Assembly (NCBI GenBank): GCA_028753945.1
Contig: JAPNXP010000015.1
Coordinates: forward strand, 806,001 to 870,000
DNA length: 64,000 nucleotides
Direction of reading: 5' to 3'
From: Hexactinellida sp. DTS-2022
Lineage: Eukaryota; Porifera; Hexactinellida
Of the stretch, positions 56,301 to 64,000 are shown one piece after another. Every line of letters begins with the position of its first letter. Position 1 is the stretch's first letter. The notes beneath the pieces were generated by a model. That model ran no database searches. It saw nothing but the letters and a program-made list of their open reading frames with translations, and was not told where the DNA came from. The position numbers and the translations under genes were made by a program.

Positions 56301-56437
56301 GCCCTTTCCCCCCGGGACCGCCACCGCCCATTTACCCTCCCATGATGAGGCCAGTTCATAGGGGGGTTGATCTTTTCAATAGGTACCCACCTCCTCAGCA
56401 CTTTGTGAGGCACCACGGCGTCCCTTGGCCCAGTTGA
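53377..56437 (+). CDS. EXOSC10: EXOSC10 (RRP6), nuclear exosome 3'-5' exonuclease
   Basis: EXOSC10 is the distributive RNase of the nuclear exosome, trimming rRNA and degrading nuclear RNA. Four exons (53377-54170, 54227-54491, 54696-55010, 55160-56437) give 883 residues (human 885). Seen: PMC2NT domain near residues 15-120 (YEYYSSFEGFKLFTEKMRSR), linker with SNQIPKPHITREG, DEDDy exonuclease (AIDLEHHDYRS, LHGADHDVQWLQRD, YAREDTHYLLY), HRDC domain (IAKELYAWRDRTAREKDESC), then a long tail with basic clusters (KSGKRKKMDP) and a Pro-rich end (PFPPGPPPPIYPP). Exon 2 and the second half of exon 3 are near-identical to the short paralogue upstream. Confidence 0.95.
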
Positions 56438-58485
56438 ACTTCTGACCAGCGTCTCCAGTTGTCAGGTAAGTTGTCTTTAACTTAGCAATACATAACATAC
56501 GTACATATGTACTTAAAGTAAAATTGAGTTGATTACTTATTAACTTAAGGACTGGAGTGCCATTCCATTCTCACGTAAATGTCTGTATTATGAGCGTTGC
56601 ATTAGTAATTAATTTGATTTATATCTGTTGTGTTTGTGAACGTACACCTACATACTATATTGAGGCCTTTATATACGATCTTTCACCGGACTTAATGTTC
56701 ATTAATTTCTGCTTTATTTAACTTAAACTAATAAATAATTCATTTTATTTACATTCCGTTCGATTTCCATTTATTGTCTTGGAATTTTTGATATTGGCTA
56801 TTGAATGTAATTGTTAATATGAATTTGGTAATATGTGATTAACACTTTTTGCAATTTTGTCATTAAAATTACATTAACAATCAATTAATAAATGGATTTT
56901 AAATCAATTTTCTCTGCTATATTTTTATATTTTTCTGTTAACAAAGAATTAAATATTGGAATACAGTATCTTGAATATCTTGAAAGTACTTATATGTAGT
57001 ATATCGGCCAACAGCTTTTCTAATGTAATTTTCGGTCACTGGCAAGGTAATTTATCATCAAAAATTCACCTTTTGCGAAGCCGGGTTTATATTAAAAAAG
57101 CGTTGGCCGATTATGTAAGCCCTTAAATATTTACTTTATCTAAAGACAGTTTGATGCGTATAAACGCCAATTAATATGAGTCGACTTTAGTATACTTTCG
57201 CTGACTTTATTATTTTAATGCATTCACTTTGAACCTGAATCCCGTTTCTACGAACACATGAACTCACATGCTGTATGATGCACTGTTGAATAGAGTGGAA
57301 GAAGTAGAGGGTCTTGCCTTTATAACAATTAGCTAACTGACACAGTTTTCGTGTAATAATACATTAGTTTATTTTAGATAGATAATTATGTGACAGATTA
57401 GAATCCCTATGCTACTATTGTTCTCATTTGAACCTTGTATCCTCATTAAATCTGTTTTGAAGTAAGGAATTTCGCTGTGTTCACTGCTTGCTTCGAGGTT
57501 TCTTTTTCTGTTCTTCTCTTAGTCTTATGAACTTCACTTCACATCCCTCTCCCACGCCATAGCTACAAATATATTGTCATATTATTACCCATTGAATAGT
57601 GAGTTTTCTTATACTATGTATACGGTCTATAAATGCCCATACAAATTAAGCTAAAAATTTGTAGCTAAAACCCCCTGTCGTTTATGGGTAATACCATTTA
57701 AGTCAAGAAACCTGGTATAGATATGACGGTCTAAATATTTCTTGAATAATCTCCATATTAATCCTAAAGTCTGTAACTTTGTTTACTGCTACCTTTGCAA
57801 CTCTCTATTATCATCCGATAGCACTGTCTGCTTGCATGCCACTGTGAATCTCTTCCAGACATGTTTCCTATAAAAAGTTCAGTCAAGTCTAGTTAGTTAG
57901 TAAATTCCGTTGGTTTGGATTGTAATAGTAAGTTGTTATATTAGTTTTTAATCAAAAGCATTGCTCCATTAACATATACGTACAATTCATTATCATTGCA
58001 TGGTCATAAGAATATTTTAGCATAGATTACATTCGAAACACGTGTTAATGTACCATATATTTTTGCTTAGTTATACGCTCCAGTAATTAGTGTGGTTAGA
58101 AGGCTTTAACATACACAATTAGCTTGACTTCAAACTTGACAGCACATCTGCTAGCTACATCATGTCCAATTAATCTAGTCTGGTATCGTTAATTTGTTTC
58201 AGATCTGATAGCCTAAATTCAATTATTTCTTGCTAATGCAATTAATGTCAATCAATAAGCTATGGGGAAAATCACTGTACGTATATGTTTGTAGCAATTA
58301 ATGCAACCTAATGGAAGCTGCTAAATCTCCTGTCGCTATTGAAATCAGTGAAAAGCAATTTTCTTCTGAGGCTATTGAAATGCTTATACATTCAACTTCG
58401 TTTGCACGGATTCCTATCTACTATAAGTGCTGGTTTAGCTCGAAGTTTTATAATTAAATCATTTCCCTCCATAATTATTATCTGT
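56438..58485. other. Intergenic region after EXOSC10
   Basis: About 2 kb, AT-rich, containing a GGCCAACACC-family element at 57004-57110. A 48-codon ORF starting ATG at 58312 overlaps the upstream side of the CRIB-motif ORF in another frame and may be a uORF. No other gene seen. Confidence 0.5.
57004..57110. repeat. GGCCAACACC-family element
   Basis: Left CGGCCAACAGCTTTTCTAAT, right AAAGCGTTGGCCG inverted. Members at 25957 and 59239 share the interior. Confidence 0.6.
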
Positions 58486-58791
58486 ATGCCTCTGAAAGAA
58501 ACCCCCACTTGTATAAGGTTGGTGAAATCCCAAAGTCGTAGCACTGAATACGACATTGAAGATGAAACGAAAATGTACTATTTCCGCGAGAACATTGCAA
58601 TTAACCCAGAGCCCAAGAAGAAACACTGTCTCAAGTTTAAATTCAAAAAAATATTTATCGCCAAATTGAGGATTAACCCAAAGCCGAATTCCAAGCAAAA
58701 GAAGGCGAAAATAAGCAATGAGAATAAAATAGAGATTTCGAATCCAATCGAGTTTCGACACATAGTGCATTGGCCAATCTATGCATCTTAA
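58486..58791 (+). CDS. Small basic protein with C-terminal CRIB-like motif (candidate)
   Basis: A 101-codon ORF starting at the first ATG in frame (MPLKETPTCIRLV) and ending TAA at 58791. The middle is strongly basic (KKKHCLKFKFKKIFIAKLRI, then SKQKKAK). The last 20 residues include ISNPIEFRHIVHW, which fits the CRIB consensus I-S-x-P-x(2,4)-F-x-H-x2-H that binds GTP-loaded Cdc42/Rac; the usual Val-Gly after the last His is replaced by Trp-Pro. Small CRIB proteins (CDC42SE/SPEC) have a similar size but place CRIB centrally. In an AT-rich gap a chance ORF is possible, and upstream exons may exist. Confidence 0.45.
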   Translation: MPLKETPTCIRLVKSQSRSTEYDIEDETKMYYFRENIAINPEPKKKHCLKFKFKKIFIAKLRINPKPNSKQKKAKISNENKIEISNPIEFRHIVHWPIYAS

Positions 58792-59238
58792 CGGCTTTCC
58801 CCCTTATCTTTCTATCTCTCCACACTTCCATATAAACGCTCTGTTTTAATACTAAATAACTAAGTACCTTGATGATCTTAACCACTGTCATGTGTCATTC
58901 AATGATCGTTATACTTTTTGTTGTCATCTCTACATCTCTATAATAGCTTGTTAATTTTATGTACAGAGTCAAACCTTTTCGCTTTCCGCATGGTTACTTT
59001 GTATATGATTATACTGGAATTAATGTACATTTTGAGTCTCATTTGATAACTACATTTGTATGATTGAACTTAAACTCATTTCTTATAATTGCCTTTAGTC
59101 TCTCCTTTTAATTTCGTGGTTATTGGTTGTATAACTTTAAATAACCTAATTGACCTTCTAACGACTAAATAAACAACCAATTATGTGTTTGTGTAGATAA
59201 CCAGTCTAATGTATTCTATTATGGGATTACTTGTATAT

Positions 59239-59343
59239 CGGCCAACACATTTTCAATATAAAAACCTGGCTTTGCAAAAGTGAATTTTTATTAATTAATT
59301 ACCTTGCCTGTGCCCGAAAATTACATTAGAAAAGGTGTTGGCC
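59239..59343. repeat. GGCCAACACC-family element
   Basis: Left CGGCCAACACATTTTCAATA, right ACATTAGAAAAGGTGTTGGC inverted; opposite orientation to the copy at 57004. Confidence 0.6.
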
Positions 59344-60102
59344 CTTAAGTAATTGCTCCCATTATTTTTAAATATTAGTAGGATTATTACAGCTACAATT
59401 TCGATATTAGTTATTTGAGATTGAGATACTTATATCCCATTCAATTCTTGTCTGATTGTATGTCTCTATTCTAGTTGTTTGACTGGGAGATTGTTTGACT
59501 TCACAGATATAGAATTTTAATAAGGAGATGTTCGATGTTATTTTGGCATTTTTCGCAAATTCGTGAAATATTCGTAATGTATTGCTTGATAGAATTGGCA
59601 AAGTTATGTTGATTGATAGATTGAGTTTTTAGTAATTTGAATTGAATGCATATAATATTTTAAATAGTTTGATAAATTCACATTATCTGTGATAAATTCC
59701 CATATATTGCATATTCGTTTGATTTTTAATTGAGTTGCACGTATTGGATACAATTCGCTACTCTGTAAGCACTTAAGATACGTACAGGATGGGAAGGTAC
59801 GTTAGTTGATGCATTTTGAACTTTCTTGATTCTTGTATAATTTGAATGTTTTAATTCAATCAAAAATTGAGACTATAATTTCCTGATAATTATTCGTGCT
59901 ACATAATTCTGCTATACTATCTCGAATCTAATAAAAATAATTAAAGTAAAGTTATTAAAAAAGACAATTTCTGCAACCTTTGTAAATACTTCGACCATAT
60001 TTCAAAAAAATTTGTAGTTGGATTTGAAATTTAGATAACAGTTATTACATAAGGATTAAAAAAAAGTCATATTTATGGCTACAGGTTCATTAGTTCATTA
60101 AA

Positions 60103-60252
60103 GGGAATACTTATCCACCGATCATCGGCGTTTGTATTAAAAAACCTCGCTACTTTCTACCGATTGTTTTTTTATGTTTATAAAAAACATCATCGGTAGA
60201 AAGTAGCGAGGTTTTTAATACAAACGCCGATGATCGGTGGATAAGTATTCTC
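60103..60252. mobile_element. Long near-perfect palindromic MITE with 9-bp target duplication
   Basis: Two arms of about 60 nt (60105-60165 and 60188-60250) are inverse copies with essentially one indel (a run of six versus five A), separated by a short AT loop. Flanking TTCATTAAA occurs at 60094-60102 and 60253-60261, a perfect 9-bp duplication. Termini GGGAATACTTATCC/GAGAATACTTATCC. The 9-bp duplication points towards Mutator-like elements. No coding potential; a transcript would fold into one long hairpin. Confidence 0.85.
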
Positions 60253-60316
60253 TTCATTAAACAACCTTGGTGGGTTTGGGTAAAACCTTAAAAAAATACT
60301 TTTAATAAACACAACT

Positions 60317-60441
60317 AAGTAGATGCCGGATATGAGAACATTCTACTGGAAAATTGTTGCCATATACCTTATATTATTTATGCCGGTTATAAGAACATTT
60401 TATGCAGTTCCCGACGATGTTCTTATAACCGGCAGCCACTG
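60317..60441. repeat. CAGT-ended element (CCGGTTATAAGAACAT family)
   Basis: Right end ATGTTCTTATAACCGGCAGC then CACTG; left end GTAGATGCCGGATATGAGAA is the inverse; an internal third copy (GCCGGTTATAAGAACATT) lies near 60382. An ORF here is spurious. Confidence 0.7.
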
Positions 60442-61125
60442 TATCAGCTCAAAATGCGAGTATATTATCGGCGTTTTTTATCAGTTTCAAATTCAGCAAC
60501 CGCCATTGAAACATATAATACGTATGTTAATAAATTATTTTTCTTAGGAACGCTGAAACTGGGTCAAGATGTGCTGAGTTGGTGAGTTACGTTAAGATGT
60601 TTTAATAGTAATTCTATCCGTATTATACATCCCATCCCATCCAGTTCTTAACTATACGTAGTAATAAATAATATCATCAATATATCCTTACCAAAAATAC
60701 TACATTTGGACATGTTGAGTCACAATGTAAAATCAGCAATAACAACTACATTAATGATTAAACATATTTGAATTTAATTAAGTCACATATCCCACCCTAA
60801 AATGCTGCAAGCCATTGACGTTTGAAATTAGTTTTATTAAAATGGATTTTAATTAATGGAAACTAGTATAATGTTCACGTTTTATTTACTCAATAAATCA
60901 ATGAAAAGTTTTATCGGCTAAGAACTGGATTTAGTATACCTCCACAACATTTATAATTATTTATATTTATATAGATTTATTTATTTGTTCTATGAATAAG
61001 TTGTGTTTTAGGAATTTTGATGAAATGCTTGATATTCTGACTTTTAGAGTTTGTAACTAATTAATACTAAGTAAGGTACGTATAATTCTATTATTTGTTG
61101 AAGTGTATTCAAGTGATACATCGAG

Positions 61126-62847
61126 ATGGAACAAAATGAGAAATTTGCTGAGTCAGTACGTAGGGCGCGAGAAATCGCAGCTAAAATGAATAATCCCAAT
61201 GGGAGCGACAAGGACATGGGTAACATGTCCCGCAAGCGCGGATTCAGCGACGAGGTGGATATCCCCGAGAGCAAGCGCGCGCCGAGTGCGGATCTTGACG
61301 ACATGGAGAAAGGAATGAACCGCGTGGCTTGGGCTAGTGACGGTACCATAAAATACGAGACGGACATCCCCAGTCGGTATGTAGGGCTGGTGATTGGGAA
61401 GGGCGGCGAGACGATCTCTAAGCTGCAGCAGGAGTCACAAGCAGTTGTCCAGGTGGCACCCGACCCGCCCGACGGCCTCACGCAACCTCTCAGACACGTT
61501 ACCATATCCGGCCGCGAAGAGAACGTGGACATTGCGAAACAGCTGATTAAGAAGATAATAGACGACGCTAACATCGTGTCGGATACTCCGATGGGCGGCA
61601 GCTACAAGATGGAGACGCAGGAAATGATGATACCCGCGGGAAAGGTGGGGCTCGTTATCGGGAAGGGAGGAGAGATGATCAAGAGTCTGCAGGAGCAGGC
61701 CAACTGCAAGATGCAAATGATACAGGACGGAGGGTACCAGGGCGCTGCTGAGAAACCGCTGCGGCTCCAAGGAATGCATATGAACATTGAAAAGGGGAAG
61801 CAGCTGGTGAGGGAGCTGTTGGACCAGAAGGACGCGGAGGCCAGAGGGCTGACCGGCGATTTCAACGGTCCCATTCACACCCTCGAGATCCAGGTGCCTC
61901 GGGACCTAGTGGGCGTTATAATAGGCCGACAGGGGGAGACCATCAGACAGATACAGACCCAGTCCGGGGCTCGCCTCCAGTTCCAGAACGACTCGAATGC
62001 TACGTCACACAGGATCGCCACCCTCACCGGCCCGCCCGACGCGGTGCAGAAGGGACAGCAGATGGTGCAGGACGTTATGAATGAAGTTATACAGAAGCAG
62101 GGCAAGGGGGGCCCGACCCCTAACCCGCAGGGCCCCGGGGTCATGACCGTGTCCGTAGCGGTGCCCGCCGGTAAGTGCGGACTCGTTATTGGCAAGGGAG
62201 GCGAGAAAATCCGCGAATTACAGCGGCAGTCCGGAGCGCACATAGAGATAAACAAAGCCACTCAGAATAACCCTCACGAACGGCTATTCAACATCCGTGG
62301 TACGCAAGCGCAGATTAACCACTCCCAGGTGCTGATCCGACAGGTGGTTGAGAACAGCACTGGCACACAAACAGCACAGGCCTACCCGCCAGTAGCCTAC
62401 CCTCCCAACCCAACTCAGAACGCAGTGTACCCCTACCAGGTGCAAACAGCGAGTTCAGCTGCCAACCCCTGGGCCGCATTCAACTTCACGTACGGCCAGC
62501 AGCCAGCTGCGACCCCCGCACAGACGAGCACAGGCAACACAGCTGCCACCGCCGCGATGTCCCAGCAGATGAAGGAGCAGCAGCTGCTCTGGACGGCCTA
62601 CTACCAGCAGTACTACTCCGCGGCGATGGCGGCTGCTCAGCAGAACCAGCCCGGCGCCACGCCCGGACAGCCCGGACAGCCGGTCGCCGCCGCTACCGCA
62701 GTGCAGCAGGCACAGCCCGGGGCCCAGACAGGGGCAGCCGCAGCCCTCCCGCAAGACCTGCAGACTCAGTGGGCGGACTACTTCAGACAACTCGGATACC
62801 AGTACCCTGCCCAGGGACAGCCGCAGCAGAAGGAAGGCAAGAACTAG
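61126..62847 (+). CDS. FUBP: FUBP/KSRP-type protein with four KH domains
   Basis: FUBP1-3 and KHSRP bind single-stranded DNA/RNA to control MYC transcription, splicing and AU-rich mRNA decay. Single-exon ORF of 573 residues. Seen: the family N-terminal helix (FAESVRRAREIAAKM), four KH domains with GxxG loops VIGKGGETI (~89), VIGKGGEMI (~177), IIGRQGETI (~265) and VIGKGGEKI (~355), then an Ala/Gln/Pro-rich tail with the Tyr motifs WTAYYQQYY and WADYFRQLGY typical of FUBP activation domains. Nuclear localisation is likely from SRKRG and ESKR. GC-rich against an AT-rich background. Vertebrate orthologues have many introns, so the single exon here is notable. Confidence 0.95.
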   Translation: MEQNEKFAESVRRAREIAAKMNNPNGSDKDMGNMSRKRGFSDEVDIPESKRAPSADLDDMEKGMNRVAWASDGTIKYETDIPSRYVGLVIGKGGETISKLQQESQAVVQVAPDPPDGLTQPLRHVTISGREENVDIAKQLIKKIIDDANIVSDTPMGGSYKMETQEMMIPAGKVGLVIGKGGEMIKSLQEQANCKMQMIQDGGYQGAAEKPLRLQGMHMNIEKGKQLVRELLDQKDAEARGLTGDFNGPIHTLEIQVPRDLVGVIIGRQGETIRQIQTQSGARLQFQNDSNATSHRIATLTGPPDAVQKGQQMVQDVMNEVIQKQGKGGPTPNPQGPGVMTVSVAVPAGKCGLVIGKGGEKIRELQRQSGAHIEINKATQNNPHERLFNIRGTQAQINHSQVLIRQVVENSTGTQTAQAYPPVAYPPNPTQNAVYPYQVQTASSAANPWAAFNFTYGQQPAATPAQTSTGNTAATAAMSQQMKEQQLLWTAYYQQYYSAAMAAAQQNQPGATPGQPGQPVAAATAVQQAQPGAQTGAAAALPQDLQTQWADYFRQLGYQYPAQGQPQQKEGKN

Positions 62848-63072
62848 CCTGTCCTCTCTCGTAATATTATAATAAGGATTTGTTTGTGTTGTAGTACAAA
62901 ATCTCCCTAGCTCTCCAATGGACACTGCTATCCTATACTTTGTGTTGTTAGGTTCCTATGATAGTTTTCTTATTGTATGATTAAAGAATTGGTTATAATT
63001 GAATATTTAATCTAGAATGTAGCATGTAAATGCAATTAGTTGTTACTAAAAGCCATAGTTATATTAGTAGTA

Positions 63073-64000
63073 ATGTCAAAGCTTTCTAAAGCAGACTTTG
63101 ACAAATATTTGAAGAACTTCTGTTTCAAATGCTTTGAGTTATTTCTCCAAGCCAGAGACGGAAACAAACAGCACACCCACTCTGCCGCTAACCCTCACGT
63201 GACCTCGTGGTTCAACCTAGCCATAGAGGAAGTAGAGTCAGTTAGAAATGAACTCAAGTCTCTCCCACACAATCTAATCCCCACACCAGACTCACCGATA
63301 GGCTTGGAGGTATACGCTGATATGGAAGAGCAGAGACTCTCTATTGAGATTTGGAGTATACACTTATTGGCAGATACAATTGACGCATCAGCTACAAACG
63401 TGTATAACCACATAAGCACTCTTCTTAGATCTGTGCTCACGGCCTCTCGCACCACGCCCTCCTACTCCCTCGCGAGACAGGGGGACCAGACCAAGCTGAG
63501 GCACTCATTCCTAACTGGTGCCCCCGACTACTCCACCCTCGGCAGAGATATGGTGGAGAAAGAAGTAGCATTCATATGCACCCCGTATGGCAAGGTTACA
63601 GTTAGGCTAGCCTACCGCACCTCTCTCATATTGACACAGGACATGTCCACGCTCGATAGCTTCATTCAGAATGGGCTAACCACACTGCCGGAGCGGCCGT
63701 TTAACCCTGTGCAAGACACGGCCATTAAAGGTGTGTTCGGATACGAAGACACGGCTCTACAGGAGTCCATCAGTCTACAGCTGCAGGGCCCGTTCGCAGC
63801 TCTCGGAGAGCTACAGCCAATAACCCTGCACATGCCAGACATCCCTCTTGAGGAATCCATCCTATCAGCCTCCAGCAGCACATCAATGCATAACCACTCT
63901 CCAAATGGGAAGGAGACACATCAATCGAATGAGGAAATAAAACCTATGTTTTATGAGGATCCAACTGGCAAGGCTATGATGTACAATCTATTCTTCAACC
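63073..64000 (+). CDS. ATG13: ATG13, autophagy initiation HORMA protein (3' end outside window)
   Basis: ATG13 links ULK1 kinase, FIP200 and ATG101 at the start of autophagy. The open frame runs from the ATG at 63073 beyond the window, 309 codons without an intron. Seen: the HORMA-domain opening (ADFDKYLKNFCFKCFELFLQ), the diagnostic SWFNLAIEEVESV, the strand LSIEIWSIHLLADT, NHISTLLRSVLTASRTTPSY and the late HORMA strands GKVTVRLAYRTSLIL. A Ser/Asn-rich linker with PFYED-like Tyr/Asp motifs follows, where the ULK1/FIP200-binding part should come. About 225 bp separate it from the KH gene. Strong family match, though identity is low, as usual for ATG13. Confidence 0.88.
   Translation, partial: MSKLSKADFDKYLKNFCFKCFELFLQARDGNKQHTHSAANPHVTSWFNLAIEEVESVRNELKSLPHNLIPTPDSPIGLEVYADMEEQRLSIEIWSIHLLADTIDASATNVYNHISTLLRSVLTASRTTPSYSLARQGDQTKLRHSFLTGAPDYSTLGRDMVEKEVAFICTPYGKVTVRLAYRTSLILTQDMSTLDSFIQNGLTTLPERPFNPVQDTAIKGVFGYEDTALQESISLQLQGPFAALGELQPITLHMPDIPLEESILSASSSTSMHNHSPNGKETHQSNEEIKPMFYEDPTGKAMMYNLFFN

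Larger units (their letters stand above)
58792..61125. other. Intergenic region before the KH gene
   Basis: 2.3 kb, AT-rich, holding a GGCCAACACC-family element (59239), a long palindrome (60103-60252) and a CAGT-ended element (60317-60441). No convincing gene seen. Confidence 0.55.

Noticed and set aside
58339-58485. Upstream extension of the CRIB-motif ORF
   Set aside because: Lacks an ATG; would need a TTG start or an unseen splice site.
60323-60547. 74-codon ORF
   Set aside because: Starts inside a CAGT-ended inverted-repeat element; no protein features.
1-64000. CRISPR arrays, operons, viral or bacterial genes
   Set aside because: No regular spacer-repeat array, no ribosome-binding sites or polycistrons, no viral replication or capsid genes; introns and gene content are animal.

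Overview
This is a gene-dense eukaryotic, clearly animal, window. It has short GT-AG introns, a nuclear tRNA gene, mitochondrial and ER-resident proteins, and metazoan families: LNX (RING plus four PDZ domains), class IA PI3-kinase p110, DMAP1, FUBP and LRR/EGF receptors. AT-rich non-coding DNA, many intronless genes, dense gene nesting, a 3.5k-residue fibronectin-III-like secreted protein and SAM-GTPases suggest an early-branching invertebrate. A sponge is my best guess, with low confidence.

Layout. 1-12317: the 3' two thirds of SMC4 (condensin) on +, with other genes inside its introns: DMAP1 (-), GPN1 (+), tRNA-Val (-), a head-to-head pair of LRR/EGF membrane receptors (- and +) and a small coiled-coil ORF (-). 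12744-14870: RPN2. 15192-19519: PI3K p110. 20044-21288: coiled-coil/NHL protein. 21914-24156: LNX-like E3 ligase. 25117-49703: a 17-exon gene for a 3,474-residue secreted modular protein; its introns hold two SAM-GTPase genes plus a GTPase pseudogene (-), MESH1/HDDC3 (-) with PIGP inside a MESH1 intron, and a UBOX5-like gene (+). 50110-50592: ISCU. 50846-52532 and 53377-56437: a short and a full-length EXOSC10 (RRP6) paralogue. 58486-58791: a small ORF with a CRIB-like motif. 61126-62847: a FUBP/KSRP-type KH protein. 63073-end: the HORMA-domain part of ATG13.

Exon phases add up for every multi-exon model except MESH1, whose second exon seems to have lost a conserved block. Introns and gaps are full of short inverted-repeat elements: several pogo/Tc1-like families starting CAGT, hAT-like elements (one with a perfect 8-bp target duplication), a long palindrome with a 9-bp duplication, and two unassigned families.

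The genes do not form one pathway. Most are housekeeping genes: chromosome condensation, N-glycosylation, RNA decay, Fe-S clusters, GPI anchors, autophagy. The accessory layer of most interest is the homogenised LRR receptor pair, the SAM-GTPase cluster, the giant mosaic protein and the truncated EXOSC10 paralogue with a presequence-like N terminus.
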